NCBI GenBank assembly: GCA_023375675.1
Contig: JALQBC010000008.1
Span: 682,001-746,000, forward strand
Reading direction: 5' to 3'
Length of the DNA: 64,000 bases
Source: Cytospora piceicola
Lineage: Eukaryota; Ascomycota; Sordariomycetes; Diaporthales; Cytosporaceae
Part shown: positions 41,043 to 53,935 of the stretch, piece by piece
Layout: each line of letters begins with the position of its first letter
Numbering within the stretch: position 1 is the stretch's first letter
The notes under the pieces: model-generated
Told to the model about the DNA's origin: nothing
Database searches by the model: none
The model's input: the letters and a program-made list of their open reading frames with translations, nothing else
Made by a program: the position numbers and the translations under genes

Positions 41043-43924
41043 TCACGCCAGCGGTACATACGCATGCGCCGCGATGGCCCTCTTCTTCTTGGTGGCATCG
41101 ATGGACTTCGGGTCGGCAATCTTGAGCCATTCTCCATTGAAGGCGTTGATAAGCCAATTCTCCAGTTCTGTCCTGAAATCAGCATCGCAATCCTCACAAA
41201 ACCTGATGCAAAACAAACATGGGGGCCGGAACATGACTCACTCTCATACACAACCTTCTGGGCATTGTGGAAGTAGATACTGTGATCGGAATCCGGGAAC
41301 ACATGAACATCATAGTTCTCCACGCCCGCCTGGTCAAACTTGTCCAGCAGCGTCAGCGTGTTCTGCACGTGCACGTTGTCGTCCGCGGTGCCGTGCATGA
41401 TCAGGAAGCGGACGTTCTGCGCCATGGCCGAGACGTTGCTGACGGCAGTACCGTCGTAGCCCGCCTGGTTCTCCTGCGGCGTCTTCATGTACCGCTCCGT
41501 GTACACCGAGTCGTAGTACCGCCAGTCCGTCACGGGCGCCACCGCCATGCCGTAGCTGAACGTCTCCCCGGCGTCCTGCTCGAGGGTCTTGAGCGTCATG
41601 TACCCGCCGTACGACCAGCCCCAGATGGCGAGCCGGGAGGCGTCGACGTACGGCAGAGACGCCCAGTGCTTCCCGGCGGCGATCTGGTCGTGGGATTCCC
41701 AGTGGCCCAGCTCGCCACGGACGAGGGCGCGGTTCTTGCGTCCGATGAAGCCGGTACCGCGCCCATCGACCGTGACGACGATGTAGCCGTGGTGGGTCAA
41801 GACAGACTGAAAATCGACCTTGAAGATTTTCTTGACAGTCTGAGAGCCTGGGCCACTGTACTGGTAAAACAACACCGGGTACTTCTTTTTGGGATCGAAG
41901 TGCGCAGGCCGTCGCTCAACGTAGTTCAGGTCAACCCCGTCAACGTTTATCGTGCCGTATATATTGATGGGCAGCTCGTACTTCTTGGCACGATCCGCAA
42001 GAGCTTTGTTAGTTTCCACAACGTGCTCGTACTCCTCGGAGTTGCTCGGCGTGCTCATCACTTTCTGCCAGGGGATGTTAGGCCCCTGGTAGTTCAGCAA
42101 GACGTATCCTGCGCCCGAAGAAAACGAAGCCGAGTAGTAGCCCTCCTGGCTGGTGTTGGTGATGGCCTTGAGGTCGGTGCCATCTAGCTTGACACTATAC
42201 ACGTGCCGCTGAATCGACGACTCTTTCGTCGCGATGAAATACACGAGGTTGTTCTTCAAGTCCACTGCTGAGGGAGCATTGTCGACCTCCCAGTTTCCCT
42301 TGGTCAGCATCACTGGTTCAGGATTATCCAATGGAGTGAAGTAAGCCAGATGGTCGCCATCATCGTAGATGATCGTGTCGACGTAGCCAGCATCGGGCCG
42401 TCCATTATCAGAATCGGCAGGAATATACCGAGTGTCCTGGGAAATCTCGAACCAACCGCCATCGAGCTTCCCGACATTCACAGTACGGACGGTCTTGCCA
42501 GTTCGGGATGCGACGTCAACTAGAACCACGCGCAAGACATCTGAGATACGGTTCGTCTCTTTGATAATGACGCTCTGCCCGGCCCAGAGCACATTTGTGA
42601 TCAAGCGGTCATCGTCTGCGAATCCACCGTCGATATCGACCTCGAAGTTGTCTCCGCGGTCCACGTCGTGGAAGAGCACGTCCACGACGGGATTGGTGGC
42701 ACCAGCCTTTGGGTACTTCATATATAGCTCCTGGGGATAGTTATCCAACCCTTCCTCTTGCCCACCCTTTGGCTTCGATATGAAGTATTGGACGGGGTAC
42801 TCGGGGACACCAGTGTCATTTGTCCTGTAGAATGCAAGGTATTTTCCGTCGTCAGACCACCAAACGGCGCTGTTACCACCCAGGACCTCCTCCTCGTAGA
42901 CCCAGTCCGGACGTCCGTAAAAGTAGTTCTGGCCTCCATCCTTGGTGATGTGGCGCACCTCGTCAGAGCCCACCCAGCGCAAGTACAGGTTGTTGTCTCT
43001 CACAAAGACGATCGCATTGCTGGTTGGGCTCCATTTTGTAAGTTGTATAACAGCATCGGGCTCTCCAGGGACCAGTGGCTCAGAAGTCTGCTTGGCGACG
43101 TCGAGAATCCAGTACCGAGCTGTAAAGGAGTGCCTGAACACAGCTTCGTTGTCCGTGGCCACAAGCACCTTGGTCATATCCGGGCTGGATGACGTCTTCT
43201 GAGCCATGTGTTGTTTCCCTTCGTATTCAATCCAGTTGTTCTTCATGAGCGTCTTGCTCTCGGCAGCTTCAACGCCCCTTGCTCCTCCAGAATTCTTGCT
43301 TCTGACGTCCTCGATCACCAGGTACCCCTCTTCAGAAGATCCCTGCTGCACGAGCAAACCGTCCTCTCCGTTGGCCCCGGCCACCCAGCTCATTGTGTGT
43401 GTCTCCGGACTCCACGCACCAGACATCAGCTCGTCCAGGGTAAGCCTCTTACCACTTCCCCGCGCGACGGTAGCTTGCGGGTCGTGATCGAAGTCGGAAC
43501 TGTGCTTGTAGGAGTTCGAAGATATGTATACGACAAAGGCAAGGACCCATGCAGCGGCGAAGACCCCAGATAGTATCAGCATGAGTCGCTTCAGGCTGCG
43601 ATCCATGTGCTTGGGACGGGCGACAGTGGCGCCATTGGCGAGGAATGGGCCGGTTTCGAGGTCGCTCGAGGTCTCTTCCTTGAGCGGGTCATCTTCTCCA
43701 AAATCAGAGATGGTCTCTTGGTCGGCGTATGGGGTATTGTTTCGGCGGGAGGCTGGAGGAGCTCGGCGGTTGGAGGAAGGACGGGTCTGGTCTGACAGAC
43801 GCTCGCTGAGACGGTCGAAGACGATGCTGGTAGTCGAGACAGACGAGTTGGACTCGTGAGACATCCTAGTGTCATCACGCGCGTCGAGGCTGTCAATGAG
43901 AGGCCCTTTGCCTGAGGAAGACAT
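41043..43924 (-). CDS. Dipeptidyl aminopeptidase, type II membrane S9B peptidase (DAP2/STE13-like)
   Basis: Exons 43924..41242 and 41167..41043 (minus), 74-nt intron, 935 aa in frame. It removes X-Pro/X-Ala dipeptides from N-termini. The cytosolic tail (1-112) is Ser-rich. One transmembrane helix lies at about 113-135 ([20 protein letters not shown]). An eight-bladed propeller with a DPP4-like [20 protein letters not shown] segment follows, then the hydrolase domain with nucleophile Ser771 in GWSYGGYM, Asp848 in HGTADDNVH and His881 in DSDHSIYF. The join [18 protein letters not shown] matches the family C-terminus, which decides the acceptor (GGACAG). Probably vacuolar (DapB/Dap2) or Golgi; the sequence does not settle which. 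Confidence 0.93.
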
Positions 43925-46900
43925 GGTCGGAAGAGTGTGTTAGAGGTGAGGGTGCTATTGAGATATTCGATAATAGGACCTGGTCGGACAATCCAGACAG
44001 CACCAGGAAGCAGGCCGTTCGTTCAAGCTAAATCAGGGCAAAACCAGAGGGCTGATACGGCATCTTGTCACCGATTACTTGCTGGCAGGACAGTTGGTCG
44101 GGCACGTTTGGCGACGACACTTCAGGTCGGCTTCGGCTTTGTGTTGATCACAGGGAAGAAAGAGGTGGTTGAGTATTAGGTAGTCCTCAAATGATACGAG
44201 GATAGGAACTCGAGTCGAGGGCACCCAACTAGTGCCAGCTATTGAGAACCCGATTCGGCAATGTTTGTAGAGGAACCTTTGTTGTTGGTGTCGTCGTTGT
44301 TGTTGTTCATGCATGTTGTTTATCGTTCATCGTTTATCGTACGTAATCTTTGGCCGAGGTGCCGGCGTCGTAACTGCCCCGTTCAAGCTGCCGGCCAGCC
44401 ACTCGGATCGCTTCTCCATCATCCATGTTCCAAGCTTGTTAGTGGTGACGTGGGTTGACCTGCTTAGGTGACGTTAGTGGGTACTTCGGTTATTGTGTGA
44501 GCAGCATAGAGGATAAAGTATGTTTCATCAGGACATGATTCTTTACCTCCGTAACGAACCTACTCAAGTAGATAGGTTTCTACAGAGCGCAACAGTTCTC
44601 CAAGGAAGTTCAATGCTCTGAACGATGATCCGAACCGCAAAGAAGGAGAATGGAAAGAAGCAGACGAGTCTACCTAGGTATCCTGGACCATGTTTGGTCC
44701 TTTTGCCCCGGACGAGATATGTATACCTGCCCATTTACCTACCTAGAGTATTTACTAAGTACTAAGGTAAGTACCTAGGTAAGTAAGATGAGAATCGAAA
44801 CTTGTCAGACTTCATTTTCATCAGACCTTAATTGCATCTCTTCAGTTAACAATGACTAGTGACTACCCATGTGTTTCGTCGGTGATTCTGGGTGGTTTAC
44901 TTCTCAGCTTGCACATGTGTATTGTTTTGTTACCAAACAGGTAGGGTACGACAACAAATTTAAGTGTTTGATGCCGTAGTTGTTATGTCGCTGAAATGTC
45001 TTGTAATTAGACACTGCCCAGCAGTAACTGTTACATCCTTGAATCCAAAATACATAGGATGCCGGAGTAAACCAAAAATACCCAATTTGTTCATGGGCAC
45101 AGCGTAATAGGAACCTCATAAGAGTAGCAACCTTAATGTTGAGACAGAGGCAATCATCACAGATTGAAAGTCGAACAAGCAAAGCATACACTAGGATCAT
45201 TGAGAAATAAAATTTGTATAAGCATCCTTGTTCAATGTTTGAGAAGAAGCATATCAGTCAGTGTGGTCCATCCTAGACCGTCGATCTCAAGGTGCCTACT
45301 CACATTGCTAGAAACATTTGTAGAAGCAACAGTCAGGTTGCTTGTTGGGAGTTTGACAATGCTGACAACCATTACTTTTGCGATGTTTTCAATGTTCAAG
45401 GTCTATACAAGCATGAAGACCTTAATGAGAAACAAGCTTGAATCCACTACTCTGAACAGTATGTGTCTTTGCGTATCAAATGCCGACATTAGACATTGAG
45501 TACTCAAACTCAATCTACCTCATCTTCCACACGAACCTTAGTAACCTACGAAGTAGGACTTCTGTTAAGCATTAGGGGGCCCACGGCTGCTTCTCTACCC
45601 ACAACACTTATAGGGCTGTATACACTGTTCAGGCCGAATGCAAGAATTACTGTTTAGTTCAGTTACTCCAGAATTAAATCTCATACGCCAGTGGGTACCT
45701 AGGTACACAGAGCTCTGCCCGGTTGAACCCTCCCCTACTTCCCACTTGTATTCACCGAGTGCCAAGTGCCCTCTATATAAACCAGAAAACATTCTAGGTC
45801 TAGCTCTAGGTGGCACCCCTTCACTGTAGAGCCTCCCACAGCGACTATAATTCCACCCTTTCAACAGACACCTCGTAACCAAGAAGGATACTCAGGCGTT
45901 CACCACAACAATAGAAGACCTCTTCGTCGCCATCATCACGCGAACTACAATGCCGAAGAGTCAGCTTCCACTACAGAATTCCCCCAGACCAAAGCAAGGA
46001 AGTGGAACAGAATGAACACTCCCCAGGTCGCGACCTCGGACAGTCGGGCTGCATTGACAGCACCCACACTGACGACACGATCAGATATGGGACGTCAATG
46101 TGGAACCTGCTTGAACTAGACAAGTACCTTTTCAAGGAGCAAGCCTGCCAGCGTGCAGGACTTCAAGTGTTGTCGTCCAATCTATGGAGTATCAGAAAAC
46201 CTCCCACCACCATACAGCAAGATGGACATCTGGAAGACAACCAGCTCGTCATTGTCGAGCCTGGAAATGATCAGGCCCATCAACTGTACATGACACAACT
46301 GCCAGGTCGCCGAGCTTGTGCTAGACCTGGCCAGGCAGGCCGCCGCACAACACCGAGGCAGTTCATTTCCACTCTTAGACAGGCTACGGGTGGCTAAAAA
46401 GCCAAAATCCATGCCCATGCCTACCGAGGGCAACATAAACAGCAACCATGACATCGACGAGGCTGGATAGACAAATGGGAACGGTAACGGCAATGGCAAT
46501 AGCGGCAACATTGAACAGCACCGGCACCACGTACTTCGACACCTTGGAGTTTCTAAGCAAACTCTATTGAGAGCTCTCCGCTACATACGAGCCAGTGCTG
46601 AACGAACCAGGCCAGCCTGTGTGACTTGGCGACATTGGATTGCCACAGCCCGACAACAACCAACTTCTATGCCGCATCGCTTTACTGCAATACCTCTCCT
46701 ACTGCCCAACCGGAATCAACGCGGACGCAAATGACATGGAGAGTTGTATACATCAAGAACCAAGAGACGACAATCCCTAGGGATCTATATATAACACGCA
46801 CGCTGAAATCAAAAGATGAAAAGAGGTCCTGTGTAGGTGCTACAGCCGCCGGGTACGGAAGACTTGTCGAAGACTTCACAGAAAACATTCCAGACAGTGT

Positions 46901-47489
46901 GGCAGCGCAGGCTGTCGTGAGCCTGGCCTCGGGATTTCATCGCCTACGAGAACAGCTCCCTCCAGATGCAGACCCCGACCGAACCCAACAGGTTAGCGAA
47001 ACCTTTATGGCGAAGGACCGGATTCCTGGCTAAGGCTGGCCTTAGAGTACAACAGAAGTCTCAAGGTCCTCGAGTCAAGCTCTCCTCACGAGACAAAGAT
47101 CCACATTGCGCTCGAGAACTCCGTTTTGGAGATCTTCGCCGACGCGATCTTAGAGAAGCCATGCCATGAATTTCCCATTACCCACCAGACGGAGCGTCTT
47201 TTTGGGGAGGAACCCGACGCCTACAAACCAGATTCGATCATAGTTTCAACAGACCCAGTTCGAACAAAGTAGGCGGAAATCCCGTTGATAGCAGTGGAGA
47301 TCGACTTCACACATCACACGGCTGAACAGGGCCCGCCAGCCCGAGGAACTTTCGTCACTCACCAACATCGCCTGTGACACGCTTCCGACACGCACCACTG
47401 CCACCATGCCTCCCCGTCGAGCAGGAGGACCCCCGGCGGCTCCTGACCGGGCCAACAAGGAGTCCATAAAGCCTCGTCTCGTGCCCGCC
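43925..47489. other. 3.6 kb accessory/decayed region, no intact gene
   Basis: Begins with the promoter of the peptidase gene. From about 44.5 kb it is AT-richer, with recurring TACCTAGGTA palindromes (about 44672, 44774 and 45693). Between 46.0 and 47.3 kb short frames with protein-like composition switch frame and are broken by stops, for example a stretch around 47030-47260 reading LAKAGLEYNRSL then IHIALENSVLEIFADAILE, ending at a TAG near 47271. It looks like a degraded gene, but I cannot name the family. Confidence 0.4.
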
Positions 47490-48053
47490 CGCGCCTCGCG
47501 CTTCCTTGCGCTGGATGCCTGTCCCACGCCGAGTACGCCCCGGGTGCCCTGCCCGAGTGGCCCGACGTCGCCAGTGGCGACCCCATCCCCTTCGCGGTAG
47601 TTCAAATCCACTGCGAGTACGACGCGGCGGCTGTTACCAGCTGCCTAGACTGTCAGAAGGGCAACCGTGTTTGCCTTACGGTACGTAACTCCTACGCGTG
47701 TTACTAGCGCTCCGCTGACGACACGTCTGCTGATATAACGCGTAACGCGCGCACCTTTCCTCCTTCGATCTGTGCTAACGACTCTCTTAGGTCCCGCAGG
47801 GGATGCTCGGCGACCCCACCGAATTCACGGCTGTGCTTCGCTAGGCCGACCGTGTCGTCGATGTCTACTCCTACGTCGAGGAGGATAAGGAGGAGGAGGC
47901 CGGTCTAGAGCAAACCTATAAGCGGGCCTACTTTACCGAGTACAGTATCCCCACCGACTCGAAGAAGAGCAGGGAGAAGGTGAGTATCCCGCTACGCCTC
48001 GCCTGCTAGTTGCTAACCAGTCGTTACAGGCACGCCAGCTATACATAGCCTAA
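47490..48053 (+). pseudogene. Cys-rich repeat-family pseudogene with retained introns
   Basis: Three exon-like pieces are in one phase: about 47490..47680 (reading CAGCLSHAEYAPGALPEWPD, later CLDCQKGNRVCLT), 47791..47979 and 48030..48053. They are separated by consensus introns of 110 nt (GTACGT, GCTAACG, TTAG) and 50 nt (GTGAGT, GCTAACC, ACAG). The pattern of two CxxC pairs plus a further Cys resembles putative zinc-binding orphan families that are multicopy in filamentous fungi. Exon 2 contains an in-frame TAG after TEFTAVLR, and no ATG opens the frame, so it is broken at both places. It ends REK-ARQLYIA. Family naming is inference. Confidence 0.5.
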
Positions 48054-49390
48054 ATAGACCAGCGTCGTCTCGTCGCCGCGAGGCCTGCGGCTTGTTTAGG
48101 CGGGGGTGGTAGCGCCAAGCCCTCCAGGGCTGTGAACAAGGTTTCCGAGTCTCCAGGAGCTTGGTCGTGGAGAGGAGCCGCTCTGGTCGCTTGTGTTGGG
48201 ACACTCTGACGGCAGACAATTCACCGCCGCTCGTTGAGAGTGGCGAGCTGCATCTTGGTACCATATCCTACTCCGTGCGACCCCGGTCGCCTCCATCCAC
48301 GGCGAAGCCGTACCGAGGAGTACGCGACCAAGGTGTACAAGGCCCTGCGCCGTGACACCTTGGACCTTGAGGGCTACCGGTGGGGACTCTACCTCTACGG
48401 TGGAGAGTCCGCCGTGTCAGCCGGAACATCCGCGACGAACACCCGATTTGACGCCTACTTGCGCAGACGGACGGCCGAACGCTTGTCGTCTCGTCTGTGT
48501 GGCTTTGCCACAATGCACCAATGCGGATGGTGCGGTTGTTTTGCGGTCGTTTTGTGGCGTCGGCAGTGTGCGCGGTCCTGGCAGCCGCGTCTGCACGGGT
48601 GAACAGGAGCTCCACGAACCTGTTTGGCAGTCGATAGAAGGGAGGTCGGACAAGCCCCGACTCCCCACCTTGGACTCGCAGGAGAGTCGACGAGTGCTAG
48701 TCGTCGATCTCCTCCTGACACGTCGGTTCAGTACTGTGATCAATAAATAAATATAGGGGCGCGGCGATATACCTGCGAGGCGTTGGCGGGGGGACGGGGA
48801 CCTGCGGTGGAGGCTAGGAGGAGGTTGCAGCGATGGGGAAGGCGTTAGGTCGCTCGCCCATCATCATGCATGTTCAACGTTCTCGTTGTCATTCGCCTCT
48901 TCTTCCTGGTCCTTCTGGTCCTCCTGGTCGTCCTATTGGCTTCCGTTTTCACCATTTTGTTCTTAGTTCTGTTTCCTTATCCGCGAGGTTTCAGGGGCGA
49001 ACTAATTTTGAACCAAGATCAAAATAAGACAAACCTTGAGGGAAACCTCGATCCACCATACCATAATCGACGCCAACGGGCGTGACAAGGTTATGCAACT
49101 CCAGCTTTCGGACCAAGGTGACAAAATACCATACAGTGTACCCGTGCTGGTTCCAGTACACCGGATCAGAGACATCGTCCTGGAAGCTGCTCGGCAGCCG
49201 GGTAAATGGGTAGTTGCGCGGTACCTTGATAGAATCCAATGAGAATGACAACTGATCACGAAACTATCACGCAAAAGAATTTGATGACATTGACTTCGAA
49301 AGTACTCAAGGGTATAAACATCCAGCCTCCACAGGCCCATAATCCCGGACCCCCACCACGCGACAGGCCCCCCCCCCCCAGAACCCAGGC
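48054..49390. other. Intergenic region, no supported gene
   Basis: Several overlapping frames of 60-130 codons on both strands lack motifs. A (CCT/GGT)-rich run lies at about 48900-48945 and a poly-C tract at about 49368. The right end is the 3' flank of the ABC transporter. Confidence 0.4.
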
Positions 49391-52300
49391 TCAGATCCGC
49401 AACTTCTTCCCGAGGAACAGGCCGACGTACGCAATCAGCCGGTACGCGGCCCCGATGGCCAGCAGCACCCCAAAGTTCTGCCACGTCCAGTCCAGCTTCA
49501 GCCCCACCGCCCTGGACGCCATGTCCGTCTGGTACAGGTACCCGAAGGGCCTGACCAGCTCGCCAAAGTACAGCTCGGTGAGCCACACGCCGGGCGAGGT
49601 GCGCCAGAGCCAGGCGGCGTGCCACTTGGCGACCTTGCTCATGCTCGGCGCGGCGCCGCACAGGATGCCCAGGATCAGGGACGCCATGGTGGCCAGCAGC
49701 GGGGCGTCCTCCCGCTTGGCCACCATGGAGACCACGCTGGCCATGCCGTAGATGCACCAGAAGTAGGCCAGGTTGGCGAGGAAGGCGACCCACCAGGGGA
49801 TGACGGGCATCGAGAGGATGTGCACGATGGTCGAGAAGTGCATGCAGGCGATCAGCATCCGCGGGAAGGCGCACAGCACCTTGGCCGTGAAGTACGCCAG
49901 CCGGGAGTGCCCCGCCTCGGCCTCGCGCCGGTGCAGCAGCATCTCCTCGCTGAACATGCGGACGCCCGGCGCCGACGAGATGAGGCCGATGGACACGCCC
50001 ACCAGCATCGAGAGCTGCGGCGACGAGGAGAAGTCGACGGCGCTGGACAGCATCACGAAGTCGCCCTTGTAGATGCCGCGGAACATCACGCCCTTCTTGC
50101 CGTGCTCGGCCAGGCCGAGGAGTAGGGCGCATATCGACGCGAGGACGATCTCGAAGCAGAAGGCCGTCTTGTCGCGGCACTGCTGGAGCAGGGCGCGGTG
50201 GAGGCAGAGCCATGTCTGATTGAGCCGTGACGCGCCGCGCTTCTTCAGCGCCTCGAGCATCGCCGGGTCGTGGAGGCTTTGGAGGCCGAGCGGGGCGCTC
50301 ATCCTGTTGAGGTTTATAAGGGACGACGCCATGACGGATCGTCGGTTGAGGGAGACGGTGCTTGCTGCGACGGACACGTGCCTCTCCTTCATCTTGGCGT
50401 GCTGACGCGACCCTGCCCAGTTGGAGATGAGCCAATCCTTCGAGATGTCCCCCTTACTCTTGTACGGCCGTCCGTTACCGGTAATGATATCTGTAATAAT
50501 GTCGCCCGAGTTCCCATGTGGTGGAAACGTGAAGCCCACGTTCTCGAAAAACTGCTGGACGTAGTCCTCGCGACCCTCGTAGATGATCTGTCCGTTCGCG
50601 AGCAGGATGAGCTGGTCTAGCATCTCGAAGATCTCCATGCGTGGCTGGTGGATGATGACAATGACGGAGATGCCAAGCCTTGCGATGGCCTTCAGGGTCC
50701 TCATGATGGACGACGCGGCGGTGGCATCGAGTCCGGATGTGGGTTCGTCGAGGAAGATGGCCATAGGGGCAGCGGCCAATTCCATTCCAATGCTCACACG
50801 CTTTCGCTGTCCTCCGCTGATGACAGGCTTGCCGACGCTGCCGACGAGGGAGTCCCGTACATGTGAGAGTTCGAGACAGTCGATGACGCTGTTGACGTGT
50901 GCCTGGATCTCCGAGTCTGCCCAGGTTCGTGGAAGACGGATCCGAGCGCTGTGGAGGATGTTTTCAAAGACCGTGAGCTCCGGCAAGACGATGTCGTCTT
51001 GCGGCACGTAGCCAATGAGCTTCTTATACCGCTTGATCTTGTTCGGAGCGTCGTTTACCATGATGATCCCACTAGTGTTCGTGATCTTACCCATGAGGAC
51101 GTTGACAAAGGTTGATTTACCGGCTCCAGAACCACCCATGACAGCTGTCAATGATCCGCGATCTATCGAGCCGGTGACGTTGTGGAGGATCGGTCTGGGC
51201 ATGCCCTTGGGTTGGAAGCTAAGATCAGCATACTGGAAGGACAGACCAAGGCGAGCCGCATCCGTCGCCTTCTGCATGGACTGGACGAAAGCCGTGAGCT
51301 CAGGGTTGAGCTCGCCCACGTCCGGGATCCGTTGGCCCAGGTCCAGCGACAGCGCAGCCTCGAAGCCGGACTCTGACCGGCGCGGCAGCGGAGGCGACTC
51401 CACGTCAGAGGAGTCGCTCTCATCGGGGAGGACGTGTTTGTATCCAGTGATCTTGTTGGTGACCCTTCGGCACAAACCATGGGCTGTTGTTGCTGTGTCG
51501 CTCGCGACGCTGACGTGGCTGCCTGCCGTGCTTTTCTTGGAGCGACCCCGGAGCCAAACCAGCATTATTCCGAGAACCAAACATACGTCGAGTGCGATCA
51601 GGACTGCTACGGGAATCCAGAGGCGCTGGGATATCGAGCCTGCCGGGCAGGTACTTCCCACGGAACATTGTGTCGGTTGCGCTGTGCCGGGTTGGCAGTA
51701 GTGGCCAGCAGGACACTGGATCTTCTCATTACCAGTAGGGCAGTAGAAGCCGCCCTGGCAGATGACCGGCTCGAAGGGTCCCATACCAATGTTGGATCCC
51801 CGAAGTTGACAAATCGATCCTGCAGCTCGGGCCTCGAGGCAAGCGTCGATAGGAGGGCAATACTGCGGCAGGGAGTTGACGGTGTTGTTCGGGCCTAGAA
51901 GGAAAATATGTCAGCAAGCAAGGCCTCTGCAGCCAGAAGGAGCGTATAGTACGCACAGAGAAAGCCCTCGTTACACCCATCCTGCTGCCATGCAGCCACT
52001 TCCATAATCTGCACAGGAGCAGCCAGTGGCCTATAACACGGTGCCGCATCTACCATTGTCTCGTTGTTCTCCCTCTCAGTCACCGACCGATAAAAGGCAG
52101 TCGAAAACGTCGTCTGGTTGGACCCTGTACACGCCGCATCATACACGCTCAACCTCGAATTGTTCACAGCGACCAACGCGTTCTGGTCGATGTTGTACAT
52201 CAAGGGGTCCGCAAGATCTGGGCCGTTGGACGCGTCCCATATCGAGCCGATTTTCTCATCTGTGGCGTTGGTGACGGTCGCGCTGTGAAGCGGCCTGAAC

Positions 52301-52674
52301 CATTTCCCGCCTGTGAAGGTGTTTATGCCTTGGGTCTGGTTTCCGATGCATTCCCACGCGGCGTCGTCGCTGTTAGTCAATGGCGTTTGCTTGTAGGCGC
52401 AGAGGCAGGCCTGCGTGTCGAGGAAGGCCGGGCCTGGGGGTATCTCCTCGGGGAAGAAGGGATCCTGTGGGACGTCTTGTGCCGAGTACATGGACGACAT
52501 TGGGGAAGCCATCTCGAACCTTTTGGCGATACAACACAACTCCGACAAAGCCAAAAGGTCCTGGAGAGCACGACGCGAAGGGAACAGAAAAGGACCAACG
52601 CTTTTCTTATGAGGACCCTCCCAGTCGCTCACCGCAGGCAGCCAAAACCAACCTCCACCTGCTCGAGCGATCAT
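49391..52674 (-). CDS. ABCG-family half-transporter with luminal Cys-rich N-terminal domain
   Basis: Exons 52674..51957 and 51894..49391 (minus), 62-nt intron (GTGCGT, branch GCTGACA, TTCTAG), up to 1073 aa. Order: extracytosolic region with N-glycosylation sequons (NQT, NAT, NNS) and an EGF-like Cys cluster (CQGGFYCPTGNEKIQCPAGHYC); a membrane helix (LWIPVAVLIALDVCLVLGIM); a basic linker; an ABC domain with Walker A GGSGAGKST (about 491-499), signature ISGGQRKR (about 599) and Walker B IFLDEPTSG (about 620); H-loop HQPR; then a membrane domain of about six helices ending LFLGKKLRI. This layout matches the Adp1p/plant ABCG24-like group; substrate unknown. The start is uncertain: ATGs at 52674, 52512 and 52500 are all in frame, and a possible 72-nt in-frame intron lies near 52632..52561. 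Confidence 0.88.
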
Positions 52675-53935
52675 TCACTGCCATGATCCTTCGCTATGTG
52701 ATGTGTCTCCACACATCTGTGCAAGTGTGTACCGGCTGCTGCCCGCCCGGATACCGCCTCCGAGAACCAACATTCAAACCAACATCTCAGTTCATTGGCT
52801 CCAGCGCAGCCACAGAACGGAGTCATGAAGGTCCAGCCATAGGGCCAACTTGCTGTTGGTCCATCCAAACCTGGGCCAGGTCGTGAACAGTGCCGTGAAG
52901 GCTTTCTGTAAAAGCCATGGGTAGGTTGTCGAAGGATGCAGGCATGTGTTGTCTTCACGGTCATTCAAGTCAGAAACTGCGGGGTCACCAGTGCTAAAGA
53001 GCCTGAGAGCCTCCTGCTCGGGCTGAAGGGTTGAACTTTACTGGGGCCCTGAGGCTATGCCATATGGTTAATTCAGGTGCCTAAAGGATTTCGCTCGGTG
53101 GACACTGTGGAGTTTTATCAACTCTGCTTCGACATCGCGACTCGCCCACTTGCCAAAATTGCACTATGATTTTGCGGGGTGACCTTGCACTGCGGAAGCT
53201 GCGGAATAATCCTACGGTGAGGCTGACTGAAACTCTGATCCACTCATGTTGTTCATCCTCCTGTCCTCACTGCCCTGTGCCTCTGCAGCACAAACATAGT
53301 GGTGACTTATCTGCTTGGGTAGCCCGTGACATGTCCCGTGATATTGCAGACACCCTCGTTCCAGAAACTTACGGTTTAGTCGTTGCTATGCGCCGTTGCT
53401 GTGGAACGAGCCACAAAGCCTATCAATCAAGCCACACCCGCCTGTAACGCCAGCTTGGGTGTCTTACCCTGTTCCGTCGCAGATCTGGGTCAGACACACG
53501 CGGCTACTTCCAAGGTAAGCCCTTGTTAAGGCGGTGAAGTACTATTGGTATTGAATTGCAGTCGAGGTGCCCTCCTGGCACGAACAAACAGGTCCCTACC
53601 TTTACGCTGCATGGCTCCAAATCGCCTGCAACCAGAACGGAAACCAAAAAAAGACACATGATTGGATCAAGTTAATATTCATAATGTACATCATATAAAT
53701 TATCTTCCAAGAACAACCTTCCCCAGTTGAACCTTTTACCATGACTGTCCCACATCACCCGCAGACGGTTGCCACCCGGCTATTCTAATTAACCGCGTAC
53801 CAACAGACGAAAGAAAAGCAAAGATGATTCTTTCTCAATGGCAGCAACTTCCTTTCGATGTAGCACGCCATAGAGCCAGATTAAAACAAAATACACAATC
53901 ACACCCCAACTACCATTTCCCGCCGGATAATCCAT
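52675..53935. other. Intergenic region upstream of the ABC transporter
   Basis: Promoter and 5' leader of the transporter, then the 3' flank of the clathrin locus. A frame at 53166..53447 (+) has no motif and is not supported. Confidence 0.4.

Noticed and set aside
41267..42187. 306-codon + strand frame antisense to the dipeptidyl aminopeptidase
   Set aside because: Arg/Val-rich shadow of a confirmed gene whose catalytic motifs are on the minus strand.
49002..50435. 477-codon minus-strand frame in the ABC transporter region
   Set aside because: Out-of-frame shadow of the transporter; Arg/Pro/Gly-rich with no membrane segments.
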